Assembly: GCF_001042985.1 (NCBI RefSeq)
Contig: NZ_JYKY01000022.1
Coordinates: 1-64,000 of the forward strand
DNA length: 64,000 bases
Source: Pseudomonas lundensis
Lineage (GTDB): Bacteria; Pseudomonadota; Gammaproteobacteria; Pseudomonadales; Pseudomonadaceae
Direction of reading: 5' to 3'
Positions 52,336 to 61,606 of this stretch are shown piece after piece. The notes under the pieces were generated by a model that had not been told where the DNA came from, searched no databases, and saw only the letters and a program-made list of their open reading frames with translations. The translations under genes and the position numbers were made by a program. Numbering within the stretch: the first letter of the stretch is position 1; each line of letters starts with the position of its first letter.

Positions 52336-53727
52336 CTAGGCTTCGCACGTCGGCGCCGGGTTGACCAGCTGCTCGAGTGTCGCGCGATCCAATAGTTCGG
52401 TGTCCAATTTGATATAAATGGCAGCCTCTTCGGCTACCACCACTGCATCCGTTACGCCTGCAACGGCCTTTAAACGCTCGGTCAAACCTGCTTCGCGAAG
52501 CGCCTCAGGCGACAGCGGCAAGCGCAGGCTGGTTACATACGGCGGTTCGCGCATGGTAACAGCAAAGGCTAGCCAGAGTGCAGCCAGACCTGCGCATCCC
52601 AAGAACACAACCGACAGACCGCCATGCTGAAACATCCAGCCGCCGAGTATGCCGCCCAATGCCGACCCCAGGAACTGGCTGGTAGAGTAGACCCCCATCG
52701 CCGTGCCCTTGCCGCCCGCCGGTGACACCTTGCTGATCAGCGAAGGCAACGAAGCCTCCAGCAGATTGAACGCGGTGAAGAACACCACCGTGCCGATCAC
52801 CAACGCACGCAAGCTGTCGCCGAACTGCCAGAAGAATAGCTCAGTGAGCATTAACGTCGCGACGGCACCGAGTAAAACTCGTTTCATTTTGCGTTTCTTT
52901 TCGCCGTAGATGATGAACGGGATCATGGCGAAGAAAGAAATCAACAACGCGGTCAGGTAGACCCACCAATGCTGCTCCTTGGGCAAACCGGCTTTTTCAA
53001 CCAGCGCCAGCGGCAAGGCAATGAAGCTGGACATCAACATGGCGTGCAACACAAAAATGCCGAGGTCCAGACGCAGCAGGTCGGGATGGCGCAAGGTCGG
53101 CAGCAACGCCTGCCTGGCCACGCCTGACTCACGGTGCTGCAGCGTGCCGGTTGAGCGCGGCACCATGAACATGACGATGACAATCCCCACCAATGCCATG
53201 GCCCCGGTAGCCAGAAACAGCCCGGACAAACCAAAGGCGCGGGTCAGCAGTGGGCCCACCACCATCGCGACTGCGAACGACAAGCCGATGGTCATGCCAA
53301 TCATGGCCATGGCCTTGGTGCGGTGCTGCTCGCGGGTCAGGTCTGAAAGCAAGGCCATCACCGCCGCAGAAATCGCGCCCGCCCCTTGCAGGATGCGCCC
53401 GGCAATCACGCCCCAGATTGAGTCAGAACAGGCAGCCACTACGCTGCCCACTGCGAACACCACCAGCCCCAGGTAGATAACGGGGCGACGGCCAATGCGG
53501 TCGGAAATGACCCCAAAAGGGATCTGGAAGATGGCCTGGGTCAAGCCATAAGCGCCAATCGCCAGACCAATCAAGGCCGGCGTTGCACCTGCAAGGTCCA
53601 TCCCATAGGTCGCCAGTACCGGCAACACCATGAACATACCAAGCATGCGGAAGGCAAACACAAGGGCCAGACCGCTTGCTGCGCGGGTCTCGCTACCACT
53701 CATGCGTTCGCTGTGGGGATCGTGCAT
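52336..53727 (-). CDS. YajR-like MFS transporter with C-terminal YAM-type domain
   Basis: This is a 463-residue major facilitator. It has 12 helices with motif A as GVISDRIGRRPVIYLG between helices 2 and 3, then a soluble C-terminal stretch of about 65 residues (REAGLTERLKAVAGVTDAVV and AAIYIKLDTELLDRATLEQL). That tail matches the beta-alpha-beta ferredoxin-like YAM domain of E. coli YajR, whose function is unclear. The substrate is unknown. It is divergent from uvrA across 196 bases that hold a palindrome. Confidence 0.88.
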   Translation of the reverse strand: MHDPHSERMSGSETRAASGLALVFAFRMLGMFMVLPVLATYGMDLAGATPALIGLAIGAYGLTQAIFQIPFGVISDRIGRRPVIYLGLVVFAVGSVVAACSDSIWGVIAGRILQGAGAISAAVMALLSDLTREQHRTKAMAMIGMTIGLSFAVAMVVGPLLTRAFGLSGLFLATGAMALVGIVIVMFMVPRSTGTLQHRESGVARQALLPTLRHPDLLRLDLGIFVLHAMLMSSFIALPLALVEKAGLPKEQHWWVYLTALLISFFAMIPFIIYGEKKRKMKRVLLGAVATLMLTELFFWQFGDSLRALVIGTVVFFTAFNLLEASLPSLISKVSPAGGKGTAMGVYSTSQFLGSALGGILGGWMFQHGGLSVVFLGCAGLAALWLAFAVTMREPPYVTSLRLPLSPEALREAGLTERLKAVAGVTDAVVVAEEAAIYIKLDTELLDRATLEQLVNPAPTCEA

Positions 53728-53830
53728 GGAAAAACCTCGTGTGAACCGGCGGCGATTCTACCAGTCCCATCGAGTAACAGCACACACACGAGCGATGCGC
53801 GACGCTTTGTCACGTAAAAGTTATAAAGAC

Positions 53831-53855
53831 CCTTAATGACAACGTGCCATTAAGG
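53831..53855. promoter_or_regulatory. Palindrome in the MFS/uvrA divergent promoter
   Basis: CCTTAATG (53831-53838) and its exact reverse complement CATTAAGG (53848-53855) are nine bases apart. The right arm ends three bases before the candidate uvrA -35 box. This position suits an operator for either divergent gene. It does not match LexA (CTGT-N8-ACAG). Confidence 0.45.
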
Positions 53856-53858
53856 ACC

Positions 53859-53887
53859 TGCACAGCTTTCACACAGATCCGTATACT
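53859..53887 (+). promoter_or_regulatory. Candidate sigma70 promoter of uvrA
   Basis: TGCACA at 53859-53864 (four of six to TTGACA) is separated by 17 bases from TATACT at 53882-53887 (five of six to TATAAT). The uvrA start codon is 37 bases downstream. Confidence 0.55.
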
Positions 53888-53923
53888 CATTCGTTTATGT
53901 TATGCCCGCCAAGCGAGGCCGCA

Positions 53924-56758
53924 GTGGACAAGATCCTGATACGTGGGGCACGAACCCACAACCTGAAGAACATCGACCTGACCCTGCCACGGGACAAACT
54001 GATCGTCATCACCGGACTGTCTGGCTCCGGCAAATCATCCCTGGCGTTTGACACGTTGTATGCCGAAGGCCAGCGTCGGTATGTCGAGTCGCTGTCGGCC
54101 TATGCGCGGCAGTTCCTTTCGATGATGGAAAAGCCTGACGTCGACACCATTGAAGGTTTGTCGCCAGCCATCTCCATCGAGCAAAAATCGACGTCACACA
54201 ACCCGCGTTCCACTGTCGGCACCATCACTGAAATCTACGATTACCTGCGTTTGCTGTATGCACGCGTCGGCATTCCGCGCTGCCCGGATCACGATATTCC
54301 ACTGGAAGCACAGACCGTCAGCCAGATGGTCGACCTGGTGCTGGCGCAACCCGAAGGCAGCAAGTTGATGCTGCTGGCGCCGGTGATTCGTGAACGTAAA
54401 GGCGAGCACCTGTCGGTGTTCGAAGAGCTACGGGCTCAGGGCTTCGTTCGCGCGCGCGTAGACGGCAAGCTGTGCGAACTGGATGAGTTGCCAAAGCTCG
54501 ACAAGCAGAAGAAACACTCGATTGACGTGGTCGTTGACCGCTTCAAGGTCAGAGCGGATCTGCAACAGCGCCTGGCCGAATCGTTTGAGACCGCGCTCAA
54601 GCTGGCTGACGGTATCGCGCTGGTGGCGCCGATGGACGACGAGCCCGGCGAAGAGATAATTTTTTCGGCACGCTTCGCTTGCCCCATTTGCGGGCACGCT
54701 ATCAGCGAGCTGGAACCCAAACTGTTTTCCTTCAACAACCCGGCCGGTGCATGCCCGACCTGCGACGGGCTCGGGGTTAAGCAGTTTTTCGACATCAAGC
54801 GACTGGTCAATGGTGATTTGACCTTGGCTGAAGGCGCCATTCGCGGCTGGGACAGGCGTAACGTCTATTACTTCCAGATGCTGGGTGCGCTGGCCAAGCA
54901 TTACGATTTCAGCCTTGAAGTGCCGTTCAGCGAACTGCCCGCCGACAAACAGAAAGTCATTCTGTACGGCAGCGGCACGCAGAACGTTGATTTCCGCTAT
55001 CTCAATGATCGGGGTGACATCGTCAAGCGGGCGCACCCGTTTGAAGGGATCGTGCCTAACCTTGAGCGGCGCTATCGCGAAACCGAGTCGGCGACCGTTC
55101 GTGAGGAGTTGGCCAAGTTTCTCAGCACCCAGGCTTGCCCCGACTGCCGCGGCACACGCCTGCGTCGTGAAGCGCGTCACGTATGGGTCGGTGAGAAAAA
55201 CCTGCCGGCCGTGACCAACATGCCCATTGGCGATGCCACTGAATATTTCAGCGCGCTGAGCCTGACCGGGCGTCGCGGCGAGATTGCAGACAAAATTCTG
55301 AAAGAAATTCGCGAACGCCTGCAGTTTTTGGTGAATGTGGGCCTCGATTATCTGTCGCTGGATCGCAGTGCTGACACACTGTCCGGCGGCGAGGCGCAGC
55401 GTATCCGTCTGGCCAGCCAGATCGGCGCGGGCCTGGTGGGTGTTCTTTACATCCTTGATGAGCCGTCTATCGGCCTGCATCAGCGCGATAACGATCGTTT
55501 GCTGGGCACCCTCAAACACCTTCGCGACATCGGCAATACCGTGATAGTGGTCGAGCACGATGAAGATGCAATTCGTCTGGCGGACTATGTCGTGGATATC
55601 GGCCCGGGGGCAGGCGTGCATGGCGGACACATCGTGGCCGAAGGCACACCGGCCGAGGTGATGGCGCACCCTGATTCGCTGACCGGCAAATACCTGTCGG
55701 GGCGGGTGAAGATCGAAGTTCCGGCCAAACGCACTCCGCGCAACAAAAAGCTGACGCTGTCGCTCAAAGGTGCGCGCGGCAACAACTTGCGTAATGTTGA
55801 CCTCGAAATCCCCATTGGCTTGCTGACCTGCGTGACCGGGGTTTCAGGTTCGGGCAAGTCCACACTGATCAACAACACGCTCTACCCGCTCAGCGCGACA
55901 GCCTTGAACGGCGCGAGCACGCTGGAGGCGGCGGCTCACGACAGCATCAAAGGGCTTGAGCATCTGGACAAGGTCGTCGACATCGATCAAAGCCCGATCG
56001 GCCGCACCCCGCGCTCTAACCCTGCGACCTATACCGGGTTGTTTACGCCTATTCGCGAGCTGTTCTCCGGCGTACCGGAATCCCGCTCCCGAGGCTATGG
56101 TCCGGGACGTTTCTCCTTCAACGTGAAGGGTGGACGTTGCGAGGCGTGTCAGGGTGACGGCCTGATCAAGGTAGAAATGCACTTTCTGCCCGACATCTAC
56201 GTGCCTTGCGACGTGTGCAAAAGCAAGCGCTATAACCGCGAAACCCTTGAGATCAAGTACAAGGGCAAGAGCATCCATGAAGTGCTGGAGATGACCATTG
56301 AAGAAGCCCGCGAGTTCTTCGATGCCGTCCCTGCGCTGGCGCGTAAGCTACAGACGCTGATGGACGTAGGTTTGTCGTATATCAAGCTGGGGCAATCCGC
56401 CACGACCCTGTCAGGCGGCGAGGCTCAGCGGGTCAAGTTGTCCCGCGAGCTGTCCAAGCGCGATACCGGCAAAACGCTGTACATCCTCGACGAACCGACA
56501 ACAGGCCTGCACTTCGCCGATATCCAGCAATTGCTGGATGTATTGCATCGATTACGCGACCACGGCAATACCGTGGTGGTCATCGAGCACAACCTCGACG
56601 TGATCAAGACCGCGGATTGGCTGGTGGACTTGGGCCCTGAAGGCGGTTCCAAAGGTGGGCAGATAATCGCAACCGGTACGCCGGAAGACGTGGCAAACAT
56701 GAAGCAGTCTCACACCGGTTTCTACCTGAAGCCGCTGTTGATTCGCGACAAAGCTTAA
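53924..56758 (+). CDS. uvrA: Excinuclease ABC subunit A
   Basis: This is a 944-residue UvrA, the damage-sensing ATPase of nucleotide excision repair that loads UvrB. Two ABC modules are intact: Walker A GLSGSGKSS near 32 and GVSGSGKSTL in the second half, with two LSGGEAQR signatures. Two zinc modules are visible (CPICGH with CPTC, and CEACQGDG with CDVC). GTG at 53924 is chosen (GAGG five bases upstream, DKILIRGARTHNLKN following) because it gives the family-standard length. An ATG at 53897 adds nine residues. Confidence 0.96.
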   Translation: MDKILIRGARTHNLKNIDLTLPRDKLIVITGLSGSGKSSLAFDTLYAEGQRRYVESLSAYARQFLSMMEKPDVDTIEGLSPAISIEQKSTSHNPRSTVGTITEIYDYLRLLYARVGIPRCPDHDIPLEAQTVSQMVDLVLAQPEGSKLMLLAPVIRERKGEHLSVFEELRAQGFVRARVDGKLCELDELPKLDKQKKHSIDVVVDRFKVRADLQQRLAESFETALKLADGIALVAPMDDEPGEEIIFSARFACPICGHAISELEPKLFSFNNPAGACPTCDGLGVKQFFDIKRLVNGDLTLAEGAIRGWDRRNVYYFQMLGALAKHYDFSLEVPFSELPADKQKVILYGSGTQNVDFRYLNDRGDIVKRAHPFEGIVPNLERRYRETESATVREELAKFLSTQACPDCRGTRLRREARHVWVGEKNLPAVTNMPIGDATEYFSALSLTGRRGEIADKILKEIRERLQFLVNVGLDYLSLDRSADTLSGGEAQRIRLASQIGAGLVGVLYILDEPSIGLHQRDNDRLLGTLKHLRDIGNTVIVVEHDEDAIRLADYVVDIGPGAGVHGGHIVAEGTPAEVMAHPDSLTGKYLSGRVKIEVPAKRTPRNKKLTLSLKGARGNNLRNVDLEIPIGLLTCVTGVSGSGKSTLINNTLYPLSATALNGASTLEAAAHDSIKGLEHLDKVVDIDQSPIGRTPRSNPATYTGLFTPIRELFSGVPESRSRGYGPGRFSFNVKGGRCEACQGDGLIKVEMHFLPDIYVPCDVCKSKRYNRETLEIKYKGKSIHEVLEMTIEEAREFFDAVPALARKLQTLMDVGLSYIKLGQSATTLSGGEAQRVKLSRELSKRDTGKTLYILDEPTTGLHFADIQQLLDVLHRLRDHGNTVVVIEHNLDVIKTADWLVDLGPEGGSKGGQIIATGTPEDVANMKQSHTGFYLKPLLIRDKA

Positions 56759-56770
56759 ATCAGCGTATGA

Positions 56771-56806
56771 AAAAGGCCCTGTCATCGTGAGATGGCAGGG
56801 CCTTTT
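56771..56806 (+). terminator. Intrinsic terminator after uvrA
   Basis: A 16-bp stem with one G:T pair (arms 56771-56786 and 56791-56806, loop GTGA) ends in four Ts. The matching A-run also allows termination of the convergent ferritin gene. Confidence 0.88.
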
Positions 56807-56852
56807 AGTCTGCGTCATCGCTGCCTGAAGCAGCGACAGGTAAGAACGCTAA

Positions 56853-57317
56853 TCAGAACTGCGACTGAAGGTAGTTCTGCAAGCCAATCGACTTAATCAG
56901 ACCGAGCTGTTTCTCCAGCCAATAGGTATGGTCTTCTTCAGTGTCGGCGAGCTGGATGCGCAGCATGTCGCGGCTGACGTAATCCTTGTGCAATTCGCAC
57001 AGCTCAATACCTTTGCACAGCGCTGCCCGGACTTTGTATTCCAGACGCAAGTCTGCGGCGAACATCTCCGGGACGGTGGTCCCCACATCCAGGTCGTCAG
57101 GACGCATGCGAGGGGTGCCTTCGAGCATCAGAATCCGACGCATCAACGCATCGGCGTGCTGCGCCTCTTCTTCCATCTCGTGATTGATACGCTCGTAGAG
57201 CTTGGTGAAACCCCAGTCTTCGTACATACGGGAATGGACAAAATATTGATCACGTGCAGCCAGCTCACCGGTGAGCAACGTGTTGAGATAATCGATTACT
57301 TCCGGGTGCCCTAGCAT
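56853..57317 (-). CDS. ftnA: Bacterial ferritin FtnA (BfrA), no heme ligand
   Basis: This 154-residue four-helix ferritin has ferroxidase residues visible: Glu18, Glu51 and His54 in the first half, and the EEDHTYWLE segment in the second. The position of the bacterioferritin heme ligand Met52 is Ala52 here (HEMEEEAQHAD), so it should not bind inter-subunit heme. That fits P. aeruginosa BfrA, later reclassified as the ferritin FtnA. It stores iron as a mineral core and limits Fenton chemistry, in line with its place beside katA. ATG at 57317 (MLGHPEVIDYL) is the standard start. Confidence 0.93.
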   Translation of the reverse strand: MLGHPEVIDYLNTLLTGELAARDQYFVHSRMYEDWGFTKLYERINHEMEEEAQHADALMRRILMLEGTPRMRPDDLDVGTTVPEMFAADLRLEYKVRAALCKGIELCELHKDYVSRDMLRIQLADTEEDHTYWLEKQLGLIKSIGLQNYLQSQF

Positions 57318-57430
57318 TGGCCCACATCTCCCTGCTTGAAAGGCTGTAGTTTGAACCAAGCTGACCAAGAGGTCACGGTTCAATCGCAACAAATGTGCTG
57401 TTTATCTGAGAAAACGAGCCTAAATAACGC

Positions 57431-57457
57431 AAAAACCGCCCAATTGAGGGCGGTTCT
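57431..57457 (-). terminator. Intrinsic terminator after katA
   Basis: AACCGCCC (57434-57441) pairs with GGGCGGTT (57448-57455). On the minus strand the stem runs into five Ts. It starts about 18 bases after the katA stop. Confidence 0.85.
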
Positions 57458-57472
57458 GCTTCTCACTTAGAG

Positions 57473-58921
57473 TTAGTTACGCTGTACACCCAACGCTTTT
57501 GCCACCCCTTCTCCGTACGCCGGATCAGCGTTATAGAAGTGAGGCAATTGACGCTGCACCACGTCGTCAGACACCCCGGCCATTGCCCCGGCAATGTTGT
57601 TAATCAACAGGGCTTTCTGTTCCGGGCTCATCAACCGGAACAGAGCACCTGCGTGGCTGTAGTAATCAGTATCTTCGCGATGATCGTAACGATCCGCCGC
57701 GCCATTCAACGCCAATGGCGGCTCAGCATATTGTGGCGCCTGCTTAGGGGCGTCAGAGTAACTGTTGGGCTCGTAGTTCGGTGCCGCGCCGCCGTTGTTG
57801 CCATAAGCCATGGAGCCATCACGCTGGTAGTTGTGCACAGGTACACGTGGCGAGTTGATCGGCAAATGTTGGTGGTTGGTGCCTACGCGATAGCGATGGG
57901 CATCCGCATACGCGAATACACGGCCCTGTAGCATGCGATCAGGCGAGAGGCCTACACCCGGAATCATATTGCTGGGGCCAAAGGCCGCCTGCTCAACTTC
58001 GGCGAAATAATTAAGCGGGTTGCGGTTGAGCTCAAGTTCGCCAATCTCAATCAATGGAAACTCTTTCTGCGACCAGGTTTTGGTGACATCAAACGGGTTC
58101 TCGTGATGCGCAGCCGCCTGTGCTTCGGTCATCACTTGCATGCAAACGCGCCATTTAGGGAAATCTCCCCGTTCAATCGCACCAAACAAATCGCGTTGCG
58201 CATAGTCAGGGTCTGTACCCGCCAAACGCGCCGCCTCGGCAGGCGCCAAGTTTTTAATTCCTTGCTTGGTTTTGTAATGCCACTTGACCCAATGGCGCTC
58301 GCCGGCGGCGTTGATCAGGCTGTACGTGTGGCTGCCGAAGCCATGCATATGACGATAGCCATCCGGGACACCGCGGTCAGAAAACAGGATGGTCACCTGA
58401 TGTAAAGATTCAGGTGAATGTGACCAGAAATCCCACATCATTTGCGCGCTTTTCAAGTTGCTTTGCGGGAGACGCTTTTGGGTGTGGATAAAGTCCGGAA
58501 ACTTGAGTGGGTCCCGGATAAAGAACACGGGGGTATTATTACCCACGATGTCCCAATTGCCTTCTTCGGTATAGAACTTGATGGCAAAACCGCGAGGGTC
58601 GCGCTCGGTGTCGGCAGAACCGCGTTCACCGCCGACCGTCGAGAAGCGCATAAAGGTCGGTGTTTGCTTGCCGATCGTGTCGAACAGCTTCGCGCTGCTG
58701 TATTGCGACATGTCACGCGTCACAGTGAACGTACCGTGAGCCCCCGAACCTTTGGCATGTACACGACGTTCAGGAATGTTTTCACGGTTGAAGTGAGCGA
58801 GTTTCTCGATCAAATGAAAGTCATCAAGCAGCAAGGGGCCACGAGGACCGGCAGAACGAGAATTCTGGTTGTCAGCGACTGGGGCGCCGCTGGCAGTGGT
58901 AAGCGTTTTGGTCTGGCTCAT
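57473..58921 (-). CDS. katA: Monofunctional heme catalase KatA
   Basis: This is a 482-residue clade 3 small-subunit catalase that splits hydrogen peroxide in the cytoplasm. The active-site His segment ERRVHAKGSGAHGTFTVT, the Asn segment (GNNTPVFFIRD) and the proximal heme ligand Tyr in RVFAYADAHRYRVG are intact. Four-subunit assembly with heme b and NADPH is expected from the family. It has its own gap (173 bases to rplQ). I saw no clear OxyR site in that gap. The katA-ferritin neighbourhood couples peroxide removal with iron storage. Confidence 0.97.
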   Translation of the reverse strand: MSQTKTLTTASGAPVADNQNSRSAGPRGPLLLDDFHLIEKLAHFNRENIPERRVHAKGSGAHGTFTVTRDMSQYSSAKLFDTIGKQTPTFMRFSTVGGERGSADTERDPRGFAIKFYTEEGNWDIVGNNTPVFFIRDPLKFPDFIHTQKRLPQSNLKSAQMMWDFWSHSPESLHQVTILFSDRGVPDGYRHMHGFGSHTYSLINAAGERHWVKWHYKTKQGIKNLAPAEAARLAGTDPDYAQRDLFGAIERGDFPKWRVCMQVMTEAQAAAHHENPFDVTKTWSQKEFPLIEIGELELNRNPLNYFAEVEQAAFGPSNMIPGVGLSPDRMLQGRVFAYADAHRYRVGTNHQHLPINSPRVPVHNYQRDGSMAYGNNGGAAPNYEPNSYSDAPKQAPQYAEPPLALNGAADRYDHREDTDYYSHAGALFRLMSPEQKALLINNIAGAMAGVSDDVVQRQLPHFYNADPAYGEGVAKALGVQRN

Positions 58922-59050
58922 GCGTTTACTTCCTCAGTCAGTCTTGATGCTGCCGTGTAATCGGCTGACGAGGAGTATTGACCATGCACTTCACATGGGC
59001 AAATTCATTAAATGATGGAGATCAATAGAAAACCACAATACAACGCGCAC

Positions 59051-59079
59051 AAAAAACCGGGCACTAGGCCCGGTTTTTT
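59051..59079 (-). terminator. Intrinsic terminator of the alpha (rpoA-rplQ) operon
   Basis: A 12-bp stem (AAAAAACCGGGC at 59051-59062 with GCCCGGTTTTTT at 59068-59079, loop of five) has T-runs on both strands. It lies 16 bases after the rplQ stop and closes the ribosomal protein cluster. Confidence 0.92.
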
Positions 59080-59094
59080 GTAGAGACTGACGTC

Positions 59095-59481
59095 TTACTC
59101 AGCGGATACAGCTTCACCGCCAACTGGACGATCAACCAACTCGACGTACGCCATAGGCGCGTTGTCGCCAGCGCGGAAACCGCACTTGAGGATGCGCAGG
59201 TAGCCACCCTCACGAGTTGCATAACGCTTGCCCAGATCGTTGAACAGCTTACCAACGATTGCTTTCGAACGAGTACGGTCGAAAGCCAGACGGCGGTTAG
59301 CAACAGAATCGTTCTTGGCCAGAGTAATCAGCGGCTCAGCAACGCGACGCAGTTCTTTGGCTTTCGGCAGAGTCGTTTTGATCAGCTCGTGCTCGAACAG
59401 CGACACTGCCATGTTTTGAAACATAGCCTTGCGGTGCGAGCTAGTGCGGCTCAGGTGACGACCACTTTTACGATGACGCAT
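59095..59481 (-). CDS. rplQ: 50S ribosomal protein L17
   Basis: This is a 128-residue L17 with the invariant N-terminus MRHRKSGRHLSRTSSHRKAM. It is the last gene of the alpha operon, 42 bases after rpoA, and is followed by a strong terminator. The C-terminal segment YVELVDRPVGGEA is standard for the family. Confidence 0.98.
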   Translation of the reverse strand: MRHRKSGRHLSRTSSHRKAMFQNMAVSLFEHELIKTTLPKAKELRRVAEPLITLAKNDSVANRRLAFDRTRSKAIVGKLFNDLGKRYATREGGYLRILKCGFRAGDNAPMAYVELVDRPVGGEAVSAE

Positions 59482-59523
59482 GGTTCATTCCTTACCAAAC
59501 ACAACGTTCGGTGATTACGACGA

Positions 59524-60525
59524 TCAGGCAGTCGCCTTGTCGTCCTTCTTAAGACTTGCAGGCGGCCAGTTGTCGAGGCGCATGCCGAGGGACAGACCAC
59601 GGGAGGCCAGAACGTCCTTGATTTCAGTCAAGGATTTCTTGCCCAGGTTCGGAGTCTTCAACAGTTCTACTTCGGTGCGCTGAATCAGGTCACCAATGTA
59701 GTAAATGTTCTCCGCCTTAAGGCAGTTGGCCGAACGCACGGTCAGTTCCAGATCGTCAACCGGACGAAGCAGGATCGGATCGATCTCGTCTTCCTGTTCG
59801 ATAACCACTGGCTCGCTGTCACCTTTGAGGTCGACGAATGCAGCCAACTGCTGTTGCAGGATGGTTGCAGCACGACGAATGGCCTCTTCAGGATCCAGGG
59901 TACCGTTGGTCTCCAGATCAATAACCAGTTTGTCCAGGTTAGTACGCTGCTCGACACGGGCGTTTTCCACCACGTATGCGATACGGCGAACCGGGCTGAA
60001 CGAAGAATCAAGCTGCAAGCGACCAATGCTGCGGCTTTCATCTTCATCGCTCTGACGCGAGTCTGCTGGTTCATAACCACGACCACGAGCTACGGTGAGC
60101 TTCATGTTCAAGGCGCCGTTAGACGCCAGGTTGGCGATTACGTGATCGGGATTAACGATCTCGACATCATGATCCAGCTGAATATCGGCAGCGGTAACCA
60201 CCCCCGAACCCTTCTTCGACAAGGTCAGCGTAACTTCGTCACGGCCGTGCAGCTTGATAGCCAGACCTTTAAGGTTCAACAGGATTTCAATTACGTCTTC
60301 CTGTACACCTTCGATGGCGCTGTACTCGTGGAGCACACCATCAATCTCGGCCTCGACTACTGCACAGCCTGGCATTGAGGACAACAGGATGCGGCGCAGC
60401 GCGTTGCCCAGGGTGTGGCCAAAACCACGCTCGAGAGGCTCGAGAGTGATTTTAGCGCGGGTTGGACTGACAACTTGCACATCAATATGGCGAGGTGTCA
60501 GGAACTCATTTACCGAAATCTGCAT
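59524..60525 (-). CDS. rpoA: RNA polymerase alpha subunit
   Basis: This is a 333-residue alpha subunit. The N-terminal domain (about 1-235) dimerises and nucleates the assembly of beta and beta-prime. A short linker follows, and the C-terminal domain carries the SANCLKAENIYYIGDLIQRTE and LGKKSLTEIKDVL segments that contact UP elements and activators. The length is normal. It is preceded by rpsD (22-base gap), the conserved order rpsM-rpsK-rpsD-rpoA-rplQ. Confidence 0.98.
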   Translation of the reverse strand: MQISVNEFLTPRHIDVQVVSPTRAKITLEPLERGFGHTLGNALRRILLSSMPGCAVVEAEIDGVLHEYSAIEGVQEDVIEILLNLKGLAIKLHGRDEVTLTLSKKGSGVVTAADIQLDHDVEIVNPDHVIANLASNGALNMKLTVARGRGYEPADSRQSDEDESRSIGRLQLDSSFSPVRRIAYVVENARVEQRTNLDKLVIDLETNGTLDPEEAIRRAATILQQQLAAFVDLKGDSEPVVIEQEDEIDPILLRPVDDLELTVRSANCLKAENIYYIGDLIQRTEVELLKTPNLGKKSLTEIKDVLASRGLSLGMRLDNWPPASLKKDDKATA

Positions 60526-60547
60526 GGATGCACCTATTTTCTAGCCC

Positions 60548-61168
60548 TTACTTGGAGTAGAGCTCGACAATCAGGCTTTCGTTGATGTCGGCGGACAGAT
60601 CACTGCGAGCTGGAACGTTCTTGAAAACGCCCGACTTCTTCTCAGTGTCTACTTCTACCCATTCTACGCGGCCACGTTGGGCACACAGATCGAGAGCTTG
60701 GACAATGCGAAGCTGGTTCTTTGCTTTCTCGCGGATAGCGACCACGTCACCAGCACGAACCTGGTAAGACGGAACGTTTACGGTCTGACCGTTAACGCTG
60801 ATCGACTTGTGCGATACCAACTGACGAGATTCGGCACGAGTAGAACCGAAACCCATACGGTATACGACGTTATCCAGACGGCATTCGAGCAGTTGCAGCA
60901 GGTTTTCACCGGTTGCACCTTTCTTGCCAGCAGCTTGTTTGTAGTAGCCGCTGAACTGACGCTCGAGAACGCCGTAGATACGACGGACCTTCTGCTTTTC
61001 ACGCAGCTGGGTGCCGTAGTCGGATTGGCGACCGCGGCGCTGGCCGTGGATGCCTGGAGCAGCTTCAATATTGCACTTCGATTCGATAGCGCGCACACCA
61101 CTCTTCAGGAAGAGATCGGTGCCTTCACGACGTGCCAGTTTGCATTTTGGACCAATGTAACGAGCCAT
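60548..61168 (-). CDS. rpsD: 30S ribosomal protein S4
   Basis: This is a 206-residue S4, a primary 16S rRNA binder and, in E. coli, the translational repressor of the alpha operon. The N-terminus is MARYIGPKCKLARREGTDL, and the S4 RNA-binding domain is CRLDNVVYRMGFGSTRAESRQ. It lacks the four-cysteine zinc cluster found in some bacteria. The gap to rpsK is 18 bases. Confidence 0.98.
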   Translation of the reverse strand: MARYIGPKCKLARREGTDLFLKSGVRAIESKCNIEAAPGIHGQRRGRQSDYGTQLREKQKVRRIYGVLERQFSGYYKQAAGKKGATGENLLQLLECRLDNVVYRMGFGSTRAESRQLVSHKSISVNGQTVNVPSYQVRAGDVVAIREKAKNQLRIVQALDLCAQRGRVEWVEVDTEKKSGVFKNVPARSDLSADINESLIVELYSK

Positions 61169-61186
61169 TCTTTACAGTCTCCTGGA

Positions 61187-61576
61187 TTACACGCGGCGCT
61201 TCTTCGGCGGACGGCACCCGTTGTGCGGGATTGGCGTCACGTCGGTGATGCTGGCGATCTTATAGCCACAGCCGTTCAAAGCACGGACAGCGGACTCACG
61301 ACCTGGACCTGGGCCCTTAACGTTAACGTCAAGGTTTTTCAGGCCATATTCCAGCGCAGCTTGACCAGCACGTTCAGCAGCTACTTGAGCAGCGAACGGG
61401 GTGGACTTGCGAGAACCGCGGAAACCCGAACCACCGGAGGTTGCCCAAGAAAGCGCATTACCCTGACGGTCGGTGATGGTCACGATGGTGTTGTTGAAAG
61501 ACGCGTGGATGTGGGCGATGCCATCAACCACTGTCTTTTTAATTTTTTTACGAGGACGAGCAGCAGGTTTTGCCAT
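61187..61576 (-). CDS. rpsK: 30S ribosomal protein S11
   Basis: This is a 129-residue S11 of the small-subunit platform. Family segments are VVDGIAHIHASFNNTIVTITD, SGGSGFRGSRKSTPFAAQ and GPGPGRESAVRAL, ending CRPPKKRRV. It starts 30 bases after rpsM and shows no irregularity. Confidence 0.98.
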   Translation of the reverse strand: MAKPAARPRKKIKKTVVDGIAHIHASFNNTIVTITDRQGNALSWATSGGSGFRGSRKSTPFAAQVAAERAGQAALEYGLKNLDVNVKGPGPGRESAVRALNGCGYKIASITDVTPIPHNGCRPPKKRRV

Positions 61577-61606
61577 GACTAAATTCCTGTCGATTCGCTG
61601 GTGCGA

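Noticed and set aside
53728..53923. LexA box for uvrA
   Set aside because: No CTGT-N8-ACAG match was found. CTGCACAGCTTTCACACAG has the wrong spacing.
54428..55669. 413-codon open frame antisense to uvrA
   Set aside because: It is a shadow of uvrA, which has complete catalytic motifs in its own frame.
58922..59050. OxyR site before katA
   Set aside because: The region has several ATAG/CTAT-like fragments but not four at the required spacing.
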